Shown: positions 15,319 to 25,203, counted from the stretch's first letter. The stretch: 64,000 nt of DNA from Paenibacillus sp. J45TS6 (GCF_018403285.1 NZ_BOSJ01000003.1:372001-436000); one strand, 5' to 3'. The notes: generated from the sequence alone by a model not told the origin. A program made the numbers and translations.

Positions 15319-18300
15319 TTGAGGATTCGAACAAGGAAAGCAAGAAAAGTGGTATCAGGACTACTCGCTGTATTTCTCGTGTTTTCATCAATACCACCCG
15401 TTTATGGCGCTAATCATCTTTCTCATCTTCTAACGAGTGTGGATTTTGAAAATGGTGATACAGGGGGCTTTATAGAAGAAGGAGCTTCTACTTCAATTGA
15501 GTCGGATGATGGAGCCAATCACTATTTGAAGTTGACGGGTAAGGACAGTGGTACAAGTGCTATTGTAAAAACACTGGCTGAGCCTGCAGCGGATGCTCAA
15601 ATTCAGTTTCATTTTGATTGGAAACCTAATGATATGTTATCACCTGAAAATAGTAGTGAAGTATTATTCAGCGACAGCCATAATAATCCCCTTTTTCGAC
15701 TGGTGAAAGCGGGCGGAGCGAGTGGCGCTATTATGTATGGTGTGGGTACTACAGGTACGGATCTATCTACTACACTGCCTGTGACGGGAGTAAGCACAGA
15801 CCAAGGATGGTTATCTGTAAATGTGAATTTTGATACTCGTAATAAGACGGTTTCTATGAGTGTATACGATAAAGAAGGGTCTTCTAATTACTTTGCGAGT
15901 TCTTTTCTAGATATCAGTTCTTTCGATAATGGGAACAGCAGCGTCGCCAAGATGTCAGTCATCGGTAATAATGTAAGCGGTAACAACGAGGTGGTTACTG
16001 CTGGTTTGGATAATCTAGAGATTTATGAAGCTAAAGAGTCCGTTCCGAGCGAAAGCGGTAATGCGATCGTTTCTATCGTGACAGAATATACCGATGAGAT
16101 TACCGTACCTAAAGGGGTAGCGATAGAAGACGTAGTTACCTTTCTACCAGGTACTGTTGAAGTAGAACTTGATAATAATGTGCGAGTGGAAGGGATTGAA
16201 GTGAATTGGGATAGTGCTGACTATGATCCTAATCAATCAGGAGTTTATTCATTCACGGGCACGCTAGTTAATGGGGAAATCCCGAATGTATCTAATGACA
16301 ATAACATAAAGGCCGCCTCTACGGTTAACGTAGCTGAGACCAGTGTTGCTCCTGTAATTGAAGGATTTACTTCGGTTTATTATAGCGATTTTGGCGATAC
16401 CACCGCTCCGACGAACTGGGGTTTCACGACAGCGAGTGCAACATTATCTTCCCACACAAGTGACTTAGCCGGAAACAGCACACCAAAGCTTCAATTTAGT
16501 GTTGTGAATCAAAGCGGTGGACGTGTGGCAAGTAAAAGTTTTGATACCCCAGTTAAAGGAGATAAGATTCTTGTCGCATTTGATTGGTATCCCGGCAAAA
16601 TTAGTGACAAGGGGATCAATAATGCTAACGAAAACAGCGGTGAGTTTAGAATTAATGACAGCTCAAATAATACTATTTTCACCTTAAATCATACGAATAA
16701 GGCACCTCTATCTTTCTATGTAGGTGGTCAGTCAGGTACCGCTGTTATGACGGGAATGACAAATTCGGAGACTTGGTACAACGTAAATATTACGTTCGAT
16801 TTAGCTAGTAATGAAGCAACTTTGTTACTGACGGATGTAGCTGCGGAACGGAGCGAGACACACACGATTTCGATCGAAGATATCAAGTTTGATGGTTCAG
16901 TCGAAGCAGTGAAGCTGGGAGGGGTACGTACCTCTGGGAATAATCTGAATTGGACTTCTTATCTAGATAACTTAGGAATTTATAATGTTTCTATAAAAGC
17001 AAATACGATCACTAGGGTAGATAATCTTCCTTACTACCGAGTGTATGTGAATGAAAAAACGGATGCAATTGATTCCATTGGCCTGCCAAATCAAGTTACC
17101 GTGACACTTGCAGATAACAGTAAAGTCGATGTAGCTGTCAGTGAGTGGAACACGGTCGGTGACACTTGGAATGCGGCAAAAGCGGGGGTATTTGAATTCC
17201 AAGGCACTTTAGCTGTAACAGAGGATCTGTCCAATAGCTATAATCGGTCTGCAACGATGTATGTCTACAATCGTTTGTCACCACCTGTCTCTGTTCGGCA
17301 GACAGAATGGCTTGATCGAGGAGTGATTGCACTTAACTCAGATGACGGTGTTTTTGTCAGCTGGCGTCTGCTTGCCGATGAATTGAATCAGGATGTGTCT
17401 TTCCACATCTACCGCAATGGTGAGAAATTAACGACAGAGCCTTTAACGGTTACGAACTTTGCTGATTCTGGGGGAAAGCCAGGGGATACCTATCGTATTG
17501 AAACCTTGGTTAAAGGGAAGCGAACGGAGAAAAATGAAGTCGTTGCAGCAGGAACGGACTATCTTTCGATTCCAATGCAGAAACCTGAGGGCGGTACTAC
17601 CGCTTCTGGGTCCTATACTTATAGTGTTAACGATGCAAGTGTAGGAGATTTAGACGGTGATGGGAAGTACGAGGTCATTGTAAAATGGTATCCGTCGAAT
17701 GCGATTGACAGTTCGCAGCGAGCGATGACGGGACCTACTATTTTTGATGCATACAAACTGGATGGTACGCTGCTGTGGCGCATGAACATGGGCTTGAATC
17801 TGACTTCAGGCGCTCATTATAATCAATTTATTGTTGCTGATTTCGATGGAAATGGGAAAAGTGAGGTATTAATTAAAACAGCAGATGCAACGACGGTATA
17901 TGGAACAACAAACGGCATCTACGACAGCGAAAAGGTAATTAGTGTAATCGGAAATGCCGAAGATAACGGAAAATGGGTGAATGATGGCGGACATGTATAT
18001 GGTGGTCCGGAATACATGTCTATATTTAATGGAGAGACAGGACAAGTAATAGATACCGTTAATTATGCATTTCCGCTCGGCGAGGTAGGATCGTGGGGAG
18101 ACACATGGCATAATCGTTCCGATCGATTCTTGGCAGGGTTAGCATATCTGGATGGAGTGAAGCCAAGTGCCGTATTTGGAAGAGGTTATTACGAAAGAAC
18201 AACCTATGTCGCATATAGTTTGGTCAGTGGTAAGCTCCAGGAAAATTGGACGTTTGACTCGACAGAAGAAGGAACAGGGGGAGGACTAGGATTCCATAGC

Positions 18301-20424
18301 TTGGCAACCGGTGATGTAGATAATGACGGTTTCGACGAGATTATTGCCGGATCACTAACACTTGATCATGATGGCAAGATTTTATATGCAATGGATGGGG
18401 AACAAGGACGCGAGAAAGGTTCACACGGAGATGCTCTGCATGTAGGTGCATTTGATCCAGATCGTGAAGGGCTGCATGTCATTAGCGTACACGAGGATCC
18501 AGCGGTAGCCTCGTTAGAATATCATGATGGCGCAACGGGTGAGACGATCATGTCATTTAATGCCTATGTGGATGCAGGTCGTGGCCTGGCTGCAAACATT
18601 ACGACAAATCCTGGTTATGAGTTCTGGGGGGCAGCAGGACGAGATGTAACTACAGGAGGCGGCATATACAATGTAAAAGGAGACGTAATTGCGGATAGCT
18701 ACCGAGATATTGGTCTTCCGGTCAACTTCGCACTGTATTGGGACGGGGATTTATTACAAGAACTTCTCGATAAAACTTCAATTACCAAATACAACGAAAA
18801 AACAGCTACCGCAGGCGTTATTCGCACTTTTGCTGATGTAGTCAGCAGTAATGGAACGAAGGCTACACCAACACTTCAAGCCGATATTTTGGGCGACTGG
18901 CGCGAAGAAGTACTGCTGCCTACGACAGACAGTTCAGAACTGCGTATATTTAGCACAACGATTCCTACCGAATACAGACTATATACCCTGATGCACGATA
19001 CAGTATATCGCATGGGTATCGCTTGGCAGAATACAGCCTATAATCAACCGCCTCATCTCGGATTCTACCTTGGTGAAGATATTCGGGAAGATATACTATC
19101 TGGATCTATTCAGGCACCAAATGTTGTCTACACCAATAAACCTTTCACAGAGGATGGAGGAACAACAGATCCAGGTGATACAGGAGGTTCAGCAAATTCA
19201 GGAAACTCAGGAAACTCAGAAGGCTCTGGAAGTGGCGGGACAGAAATTTCTATACCTAACGTTATCATTAGAGCGGATGGGGCCGCCGCTATTAAGTTAG
19301 CTGGTAAGTTCGATACGAGTACAAGCCAGATCGAGGCTGCAGTTACAAAAGAACTTTTCAGTAAGTTGTTAATGAAGGCGCAAGCTGATGTAAACGGGAC
19401 AAAGCAGCTGATCGTGGATCTTACAGATAAGGGACAAGCTTATCGTGTTCGTCTTCCTGTAGATGCGATACAGTCTGAAGCTGGCCAGCATCAATTAACA
19501 ATTACAAGTGAGTTCGGGGATATTATACTTCCTTCTAATCTCTTAGAAAAAGAGAACTTGAAAGAAAGTGATGTTATTGAAATCATGTTTGCTCATGTGG
19601 ACCCTATAAATTCATCAGACAAAAAGGTAGTCGAAGTAAAACTTCTCATTAATGGGACCCCAGCAGAATGGAAGAGATCGAATCCTATTAAAATCTCGAT
19701 TCCTTACACGCCTACTACCGAGGAGGCAAAGGAACACGAACACCTTACTGTTATGAGGGTCGATGAAAAAGGAAATCGGAATTTTGTATACAATGGACGA
19801 TTTAATCCTACTACGAGCAGGATCGACTTCAAGATCAATCAATCTACGAAGTACGCTGTATCTTTTGTTCATAAAACCTTCTCTGATCTGCAACATGTGT
19901 CATGGGCACAAAAAGAGATTGAGGTACTCGCTTCAAAAGGGATTGTGGAAGGAACGTCTGTAATGAACTTTAGTCCAGAAATTCAGATTTCCCGAGCTGA
20001 TTTTCTAGTCTTACTAGTGAGAGCACTTGAACTAGACGCGGATATAGACGGCAACTTCAAAGATGTAGAGGCAGACGACTACTATTACAATGCAGTAGGA
20101 ATCGCTAAGAAATTGGGTATTGCAAATGGACAAGGAACCAATCTATTTCAACCCCAAGAGCTAATATCAAGACAAGACATGATGGTTCTAGCAAAAAGAG
20201 CAGTGGATTCAGCCAAGATCAAACTTCCTATGACTAACTCCAAGAAGATAGAGTCTTATCTTGATCAGGGGGAAATAACAGATTATGCACTAGACTCCGT
20301 TACATCATGGGTAGAGAACGGATTCATTGTAGGGCACAATGAGAAAATTAATCCTAAAGGGTTTACTACAAGAGCAGAAGCCACCGTATTTATGTACCGA
20401 ATCTTTCAACTTTCTGAATATTAA
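15319..20424 (+). CDS. SLH-anchored rhamnogalacturonan lyase (PL11, YesW-like)
   Basis: Giant secreted pectin lyase of about 1701 residues. TTG 15319 is the likely start: GAGGGAG lies 9 nt upstream and it gives a classical signal peptide (RIRTRKARK, hydrophobic core, VYGA). Domains: a jelly-roll-like carbohydrate-binding module (about 35-240), a bacterial Ig-like domain (about 255-345), a second similar jelly-roll/Ig pair (about 350-650), and a PL11 catalytic beta-propeller (about 655-1275) opening with EWLDRGVIAL and FVSWRLLAD and containing many calcium-binding DxDGDG-like loops (VGDLDGDGKYE, VADFDGNGKSE, TGDVDNDGFDE). A Gly/Ser/Asn linker (about 1280-1305) leads to an uncharacterised beta-rich module also present in the xylanase at 50-54 kb, and three SLH domains (about 1521-1701) anchor it to the wall. 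Confidence 0.9.
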   Translation: MRIRTRKARKVVSGLLAVFLVFSSIPPVYGANHLSHLLTSVDFENGDTGGFIEEGASTSIESDDGANHYLKLTGKDSGTSAIVKTLAEPAADAQIQFHFDWKPNDMLSPENSSEVLFSDSHNNPLFRLVKAGGASGAIMYGVGTTGTDLSTTLPVTGVSTDQGWLSVNVNFDTRNKTVSMSVYDKEGSSNYFASSFLDISSFDNGNSSVAKMSVIGNNVSGNNEVVTAGLDNLEIYEAKESVPSESGNAIVSIVTEYTDEITVPKGVAIEDVVTFLPGTVEVELDNNVRVEGIEVNWDSADYDPNQSGVYSFTGTLVNGEIPNVSNDNNIKAASTVNVAETSVAPVIEGFTSVYYSDFGDTTAPTNWGFTTASATLSSHTSDLAGNSTPKLQFSVVNQSGGRVASKSFDTPVKGDKILVAFDWYPGKISDKGINNANENSGEFRINDSSNNTIFTLNHTNKAPLSFYVGGQSGTAVMTGMTNSETWYNVNITFDLASNEATLLLTDVAAERSETHTISIEDIKFDGSVEAVKLGGVRTSGNNLNWTSYLDNLGIYNVSIKANTITRVDNLPYYRVYVNEKTDAIDSIGLPNQVTVTLADNSKVDVAVSEWNTVGDTWNAAKAGVFEFQGTLAVTEDLSNSYNRSATMYVYNRLSPPVSVRQTEWLDRGVIALNSDDGVFVSWRLLADELNQDVSFHIYRNGEKLTTEPLTVTNFADSGGKPGDTYRIETLVKGKRTEKNEVVAAGTDYLSIPMQKPEGGTTASGSYTYSVNDASVGDLDGDGKYEVIVKWYPSNAIDSSQRAMTGPTIFDAYKLDGTLLWRMNMGLNLTSGAHYNQFIVADFDGNGKSEVLIKTADATTVYGTTNGIYDSEKVISVIGNAEDNGKWVNDGGHVYGGPEYMSIFNGETGQVIDTVNYAFPLGEVGSWGDTWHNRSDRFLAGLAYLDGVKPSAVFGRGYYERTTYVAYSLVSGKLQENWTFDSTEEGTGGGLGFHSLATGDVDNDGFDEIIAGSLTLDHDGKILYAMDGEQGREKGSHGDALHVGAFDPDREGLHVISVHEDPAVASLEYHDGATGETIMSFNAYVDAGRGLAANITTNPGYEFWGAAGRDVTTGGGIYNVKGDVIADSYRDIGLPVNFALYWDGDLLQELLDKTSITKYNEKTATAGVIRTFADVVSSNGTKATPTLQADILGDWREEVLLPTTDSSELRIFSTTIPTEYRLYTLMHDTVYRMGIAWQNTAYNQPPHLGFYLGEDIREDILSGSIQAPNVVYTNKPFTEDGGTTDPGDTGGSANSGNSGNSEGSGSGGTEISIPNVIIRADGAAAIKLAGKFDTSTSQIEAAVTKELFSKLLMKAQADVNGTKQLIVDLTDKGQAYRVRLPVDAIQSEAGQHQLTITSEFGDIILPSNLLEKENLKESDVIEIMFAHVDPINSSDKKVVEVKLLINGTPAEWKRSNPIKISIPYTPTTEEAKEHEHLTVMRVDEKGNRNFVYNGRFNPTTSRIDFKINQSTKYAVSFVHKTFSDLQHVSWAQKEIEVLASKGIVEGTSVMNFSPEIQISRADFLVLLVRALELDADIDGNFKDVEADDYYYNAVGIAKKLGIANGQGTNLFQPQELISRQDMMVLAKRAVDSAKIKLPMTNSKKIESYLDQGEITDYALDSVTSWVENGFIVGHNEKINPKGFTTRAEATVFMYRIFQLSEY

Positions 20425-20801
20425 ACAATACGACTCTAGAGGAAAATACCCCAACATTGAACTGCACTCCAATTGTTAGACGCAATCTAACAATTGGAGT
20501 GTTTTTTTGGTTTCTTGAACTATCAAACTTTCAAGCAATAGCTAGAATGGTATACGATGATTGGGTTGAGGTAATGAATAATTTGTTTTTTTCCTTTATT
20601 CCAATGCGTTTTTCATACTCTCCGAAGCCAACGCTTTAATCAGATCGGGGACATCAAGGAAATATAATGGTATTATACAGGCAATCAGTCTTTATGGTAA
20701 AAACATCAGAATATAGATATTAGTAGAAATAGTAATCATAAAATGTTATTTATTAGGTAGTAAGACGTACACAGGGAGCTGAAAAAGGAGAGAAGTGCAA
20801 T
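20425..20801. other. Intergenic region between PL11 gene and lar operon
   Basis: Apart from the terminator at 20465-20508 I see no gene here. The possible 60-codon frame at 20457-20639 runs through that terminator and has no ribosome binding site. The stretch 20640-20790 is AT-rich and should hold the larA promoter, but no consensus pair is convincing. Confidence 0.6.
20465..20508 (+). terminator. Intrinsic terminator of the PL11 gene
   Basis: CACTCCAATTGTTAG and CTAACAATTGGAGTG are perfect 15-bp arms around ACGCAAT, followed by seven T. Confidence 0.92.
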
Positions 20802-22070
20802 ATGGGGATTTTACAAGAGCTTTTAAAAGATATTCCCGTTCCAAAAATGGCGAAAGTAAAAGTTGATTTTGAGGACAATCAGATCAAAGTTTTGGAAACA
20901 GAACTAAGAAAAAAGCTGGATCGAGAGAAAATCCTAAGTAAAATAAAGCCTGGAATGGAAATTGCGATCGCCGTCGGGAGCAGAGGACTCGACAGACTTG
21001 TGGAGATCACTGCTGTGACTGTCAGGTTTTTGCAAGATGCCGGAGCTAACCCCTTCATCGTGCCAAGTATGGGCAGCCATGGCGGTGCTACAGCGGAAGG
21101 ACAACGCGAAGTACTGGCACATCTCGGGGTAACCGAAGAAAGTATGAATTGTGAGATACGTTCCTCTATGGACGTCGTTCAGCTTGGAGAGCTGTCTAAT
21201 GGATTACCTGTATATATAGATCAGTATGCAGCTAATGCTGACGGAATCGTCGTTATTAACCGCATCAAGCCCCATACTGCTTTTAGAGGTCCAGTTGAAA
21301 GCGGAATCATGAAAATGATTAGTATTGGTCTGGGTAAGCAAAAAGGTGCGGAAGCTTGTCACCAGCTGGGATTTAAATATATGGCCGAGAATGTGCCTGC
21401 CATGGCAAAAATGATAATGGAGAAAAAACCAGTTTTGTTTGGAGTAGCAACCGTTGAGAATGCATTTGATAAAGTAGCTGTCATCGAGACCCTCACACCA
21501 GATGAGATTGAGGGGACAGAAGCAGGATTACAGATGAAAGCAAAGGAAATGTTACCTAAACTGTTCTTTGATCAATTAGAAGTACTTGTTATTGATCAGA
21601 TTGGCAAAAACATAAGCGGTGATGGAATGGACCCAAACATTACAGGCCGATATCCTACGCCATACGCTCATGGAGGACCTGATGTGAATAAGATGGTGGT
21701 CCTGGATTTGACTCCGCAGACGGAAGGGAATGCGAATGGGGTAGGTACAGCGGATTTTACAACTCAAAGACTCGTAGACAAGATGGACCTCGAAACGACA
21801 TATGCGAACGGATTAACTTCCACCGTAGTTGCACCGACTAAAATTGCAACGACATTACCTAACGATCGCGAAGCGATTCAGGCAGCGATTAAAACAAGCA
21901 ATATTCTAGATTTTCATCAAGTAAAAATGGTTCGTATTAAAAATACACTCGTACTTAATGAGATCGAAGTATCTGAGGCTTTAATAGAAATGGTGAAACA
22001 GCATCCTCAGATGGAACTGGTATCGGATCTATATGATATTCCTTTTGACAGTGAAGGAAACTTATTTTGA
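20802..22070 (+). CDS. larA: Nickel-pincer cofactor-dependent racemase/epimerase, LarA family
   Basis: 422-residue LarA-type 2-hydroxyacid racemase/epimerase. Residues corresponding to the cofactor and metal site are readable: a His in SMGSHGGAT, the His in RIKPHTAF, the cofactor-bound Lys in GIMKMISIGLGK and the metal His in EACHQLG. LarA homologues act on lactate, malate or other 2-hydroxy acids, so lactate is not certain. AAAAAGGAGAG precedes the ATG. It heads an operon with every cofactor-synthesis gene (larE, larB, larC), which makes a nickel-pincer enzyme very likely. Confidence 0.85.
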   Translation: MGILQELLKDIPVPKMAKVKVDFEDNQIKVLETELRKKLDREKILSKIKPGMEIAIAVGSRGLDRLVEITAVTVRFLQDAGANPFIVPSMGSHGGATAEGQREVLAHLGVTEESMNCEIRSSMDVVQLGELSNGLPVYIDQYAANADGIVVINRIKPHTAFRGPVESGIMKMISIGLGKQKGAEACHQLGFKYMAENVPAMAKMIMEKKPVLFGVATVENAFDKVAVIETLTPDEIEGTEAGLQMKAKEMLPKLFFDQLEVLVIDQIGKNISGDGMDPNITGRYPTPYAHGGPDVNKMVVLDLTPQTEGNANGVGTADFTTQRLVDKMDLETTYANGLTSTVVAPTKIATTLPNDREAIQAAIKTSNILDFHQVKMVRIKNTLVLNEIEVSEALIEMVKQHPQMELVSDLYDIPFDSEGNLF

Positions 22071-22085
22071 TATAGGAGGAGAAAA

Positions 22086-22934
22086 ATGACGAATCGATTT
22101 GAACTTACAGGAAAATCAGAAGGATCAACCCTGCTGGAAAATAAATATAACAAATTACAATCGATTCTTCTTGAAATGAAGTCAGTCGTTGTTGCCTTCT
22201 CCGGCGGGGTTGACAGCACCTTTCTTCTAAAGGCAGCTGTCGATACCTTAGGAGCTGATCATGTCCTGGCGGTTACTGCAGATTCAGAGACCTATCCATC
22301 AAGTGAATTGGAAGAAGCCAAGGAACTGGCGGAGCAGATTGGCGTAAACCATCAAGTAATCGAAACTTCTGAACTTGCCATACCGGGTTATGCGGAAAAC
22401 AATAAGAACCGCTGTTATTTTTGTAAAAGCAGCTTGTTTGACCATCTCATCCCTGTACTTGAGAAAATGTCATTTCAGAATATTGTATACGGTGTCATTG
22501 CTGACGATATGAACGAATTTCGACCGGGAATGCAAGCAGCAAAAGAAAGAGGGATTCTCGGTCCTCTGCTTGAAGCAGAACTATACAAACAAGAGATTAG
22601 AGAACTTTCTAAAGAACGTAACTTACCTACATGGGATAAGCCTTCCTTTGCGTGTTTATCATCTAGGATTGCTTATGGGGAACAAATTACAAATGAGAAG
22701 CTTAAAAAAGTAGAACGAGCGGAGGCTTACTTAAAATCTCTCGGAATCCGCCAGGTTCGCGTTCGGACACATCAGGAGATTGCAAGAATTGAAGTGGAAC
22801 CGCAAGATATGAAGATTGTATTAGAACATCATCCTTTTATCGTACAAGAACTTCAAAACTACGGATATAAGTACGTTACGATGGATTTGCTTGGTTACCA
22901 CAGCGGTAGTATGAATAAAGTTCTTTCTATGTAG
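22086..22934 (+). CDS. larE: Nickel-pincer cofactor sulfur transferase LarE
   Basis: 282 residues of the PP-loop ATP pyrophosphatase family; the P-loop reads AFSGGVDSTFLLKA (about residues 38-51). LarE adds sulfur to the pyridinium dicarboxylate intermediate made by LarB. Three Cys are conspicuous: Cys110 and Cys113 (NRCYFCK) and Cys190 (FACLSSR). The last corresponds by context to the sacrificial Cys of Lactobacillus LarE. Three-Cys homologues have been described as binding an iron-sulfur cluster, which would make this enzyme catalytic rather than sacrificial; that is inference. AGGAGG-type site directly upstream; 15 nt after larA. Confidence 0.88.
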   Translation: MTNRFELTGKSEGSTLLENKYNKLQSILLEMKSVVVAFSGGVDSTFLLKAAVDTLGADHVLAVTADSETYPSSELEEAKELAEQIGVNHQVIETSELAIPGYAENNKNRCYFCKSSLFDHLIPVLEKMSFQNIVYGVIADDMNEFRPGMQAAKERGILGPLLEAELYKQEIRELSKERNLPTWDKPSFACLSSRIAYGEQITNEKLKKVERAEAYLKSLGIRQVRVRTHQEIARIEVEPQDMKIVLEHHPFIVQELQNYGYKYVTMDLLGYHSGSMNKVLSM

Positions 22935-23022
22935 TAAGGGAAGATGAATCGTTACAAACGAGACATTCTGTTATTCTTCTATACCTATTCTAGTCAGGAA
23001 GCGAAGTTAAGAGGTGCATGAG

Positions 23023-23769
23023 ATGCTGGAGAACATACTTAATCAAGTGAAAAATGGAGAACTGAGCGTGGCTGAAGCCAAGGAGCACTTAGCTGCTTTT
23101 GAAGACTTGGGCTTCGCAAAGGTCGATCATCATCGTAAAAAACGTCAAGGATTCCCCGAAATTGTCTATGGAGAAAGCAAAACATCGGAACAGATTATTT
23201 CCATTGTCCAGTCTTTACGTTCGCAGAATAATCAGGTACTCGTCACGAGAGTTTCACTTGATAAGGCGGAAGATATTCGGAAGGTTATGCCTGATTTAAT
23301 ATATAACGATGCCGCAAGAATTCTATATTGGAAAGAAAAAGAGACCCATAGTAACCTGCCCGGTTATATTGCTGTGATTGCTGCCGGCACTTCGGATATT
23401 CGTGTAGCGGAAGAAGCAGCCGTTACGGCTGAAGTCCTCGGAAGCAATGTTCATCGGATCTATGATGTGGGTGTAGCAGGCATACATCGTCTGCTGCACC
23501 ATGCGGAAGAAATCCAAAATGCGGTTGTTTCGGTTGTTGTGGCTGGAATGGAAGGAGCTTTGCCAAGCGTGGTAGGCGGCTTAGTTGCTCATCCCGTCAT
23601 CGCTGTCCCAACAAGTATCGGCTATGGAGCAAACTTTAACGGGTTGTCTGCACTGCTTACTATGCTAAATTCTTGTGCTTCAGGCATCAGTGTTGTCAAT
23701 ATAGATAACGGATTTGGCGGCGGGTATAATGCTGCACTCATTCATAAGCTGATACAAAAGGGGTTGTAA
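23023..23769 (+). CDS. larB: Pyridinium-3,5-biscarboxylate synthase LarB
   Basis: About 248 residues. The C-terminal two-thirds resembles the PurE-type AIR carboxylase fold, with VAAGTSDIRVAEEA, VGVAGIHRLL and the Gly-rich AGMEGALPSVVGGL segments. LarB carboxylates nicotinic acid adenine dinucleotide and hydrolyses it in the first step of pincer cofactor synthesis. ATG 23023 is preferred because GAGGTG sits 6 nt upstream; the in-frame GTG at 23014 is part of that site. Confidence 0.88.
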   Translation: MLENILNQVKNGELSVAEAKEHLAAFEDLGFAKVDHHRKKRQGFPEIVYGESKTSEQIISIVQSLRSQNNQVLVTRVSLDKAEDIRKVMPDLIYNDAARILYWKEKETHSNLPGYIAVIAAGTSDIRVAEEAAVTAEVLGSNVHRIYDVGVAGIHRLLHHAEEIQNAVVSVVVAGMEGALPSVVGGLVAHPVIAVPTSIGYGANFNGLSALLTMLNSCASGISVVNIDNGFGGGYNAALIHKLIQKGL

Positions 23770-23772
23770 ATT

Positions 23773-24708
23773 TTGAAAACACTATATCTTGATTGTTTCT
23801 CTGGTATTAGCGGAGATATGTTCATTGGCGCGTTACTTGATGCGGGAGCAGATCCGGTTCATTTAAGAGAAGAACTAAGCAAGCTCCGTATTGAAGATGA
23901 GTATGAGTTGAGATGGGAAAAGGTCTTGAAAAATGGCATCACATGCACTAAGTTTGATGTGATTTTGCAAAAAGATAATCACTCGCATGTACATAGTCAT
24001 ACTCATACTCCTGAAAAAGTCGCTCATAAGAATGAATATTCTCATTCTCATGGGCGCGAGGGTCATGAATACGCTCATTCACATGAATATGAACATGAGC
24101 ATTCCCAAGAGCACGACCATACACATGAAGATCACGACCATGTACATACCTATGAGCACAAACGTACTCATGAACATGAACATGAACATGATCACCATCA
24201 TCATCGTTCCTATAAAGACATTTTTCGATTAATTGAAGCCGCTGGTTTTTCAGAGCAGGTGGAAAATACAGCCTTACAGATTTTCAAAAAAATCGGGGAA
24301 GCAGAAGGGAAAATACATGGAGTTCCGCTGGAAGAGGTGCATTTTCATGAGGTGGGCGCGGTCGATTCTATTATCGATATTGTAGGTGCTGCTATTCTGT
24401 TCCATCAGTTAGGCATAGAAGCGGTGATATCCTCGCCCATTCCAGTTGGTAAAGGGAAAATTCGCATTGATCATGGAATGTATCCTGTGCCAGCACCCGC
24501 AACACTAGAAATGTTACGTGGTATTCCTATAGAGCACTCAGATATAAGGGGTGAACTGACAACCCCGACTGGCGCCGCGCTCATTGCGGTCTTGGCAGAG
24601 GAGTTTGGGTCCATTCCCTCCATGAGGATTCAAACGATTGGCTATGGAGCAGGAACAAAAACATTCCCGGATCATCCGAATGCACTTCGGGTTATTATCG
24701 GTGAATAG
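23773..24708 (+). CDS. larC: Nickel insertion protein LarC, N-terminal part (LarC1) with His-rich insert
   Basis: 311 residues with the LarC opening LYLDCFSGISGDMFIGALLDAG and the HFHEVGAVDSIIDIVG segment. LarC cyclometallates the organic precursor with nickel, using CTP. Between about residues 72 and 150 there is a His/Glu/Asp-rich insert with about 28 histidines, a likely nickel-holding region. TTG start with AAAGGGG upstream. The frame ends at an amber codon (24706-24708), yet the remaining C-terminal LarC domain follows in the same frame, with 24 sense nucleotides between the amber codon and the next ATG. See the next entry. Confidence 0.88.
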   Translation: MKTLYLDCFSGISGDMFIGALLDAGADPVHLREELSKLRIEDEYELRWEKVLKNGITCTKFDVILQKDNHSHVHSHTHTPEKVAHKNEYSHSHGREGHEYAHSHEYEHEHSQEHDHTHEDHDHVHTYEHKRTHEHEHEHDHHHHRSYKDIFRLIEAAGFSEQVENTALQIFKKIGEAEGKIHGVPLEEVHFHEVGAVDSIIDIVGAAILFHQLGIEAVISSPIPVGKGKIRIDHGMYPVPAPATLEMLRGIPIEHSDIRGELTTPTGAALIAVLAEEFGSIPSMRIQTIGYGAGTKTFPDHPNALRVIIGE

Positions 24709-24732
24709 CTGAAAACCGAGAGGAGCTGGACT

Positions 24733-25203
24733 ATGGAATCTCACCATCCTCCGAGTCATGAACATGTAGATATGGAAATGGTCAAAATGGAAGTGAATCT
24801 GGACGATATTCCCGGAGAATGGCTGGGATATGTTATGGATTTACTATTTGAAAACGGGGCTAATGATGTATTTTATACACCGATCTTTATGAAAAAAAAC
24901 AGACCAGGCACCTTACTGCAATTGCTGTGTTCTACTGCTAAAATAGAGAAAATGAAAGAAATTCTCTTTACAGAAACAACTACACTCGGGATTCGTTATT
25001 ATCCATTAACCGTACACCGCTTGGAACGAATTTTTGAACAAGTGGAAACGCAGTGGGGGAATGTGACTGTGAAGAAGGGAATCTATGCAGGACAAGTAGT
25101 TCAGTGGGCTCCTGAATATGAAGAATGCAAACAGATTGCAATTTCCCATGGAATTCCTTTAAAAAAGGTATATGACGAGATTCGTAAAAGCACTTATACT
25201 TAA
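24733..25203 (+). CDS. larC: Nickel insertion protein LarC, C-terminal part (LarC2)
   Basis: 156 residues matching the C-terminal region of LarC (MVKMEVNLDDIPGEWLGYVMD...FENGANDVFYTPIFMKKNRPG). It lies in the same reading frame as the upstream larC part; the intervening codons after the TAG are all sense. It also has its own GAGAGGAG ribosome binding site and ATG, so separate translation as LarC2 is possible. In Lactobacillus plantarum LarC1 and LarC2 are joined by a programmed frameshift; here the barrier is an amber codon instead. Either a two-protein LarC or amber readthrough would give a working enzyme. Confidence 0.85.
   Translation: MESHHPPSHEHVDMEMVKMEVNLDDIPGEWLGYVMDLLFENGANDVFYTPIFMKKNRPGTLLQLLCSTAKIEKMKEILFTETTTLGIRYYPLTVHRLERIFEQVETQWGNVTVKKGIYAGQVVQWAPEYEECKQIAISHGIPLKKVYDEIRKSTYT

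Noticed and set aside
19160-19240. Short tandem repeats in the PL11 gene (CAGGA-type)
   Set aside because: They encode the Gly/Ser/Asn interdomain linker; low complexity, not a CRISPR array or mobile element.
20457-20639. 60-codon plus-strand frame after the PL11 gene
   Set aside because: Contains the PL11 terminator and has no ribosome binding site.
23987-24232. Plus-strand frame rich in Met/Ile inside larC
   Set aside because: It is the alternate frame of the CAT/GAA repeats encoding the His-rich insert.
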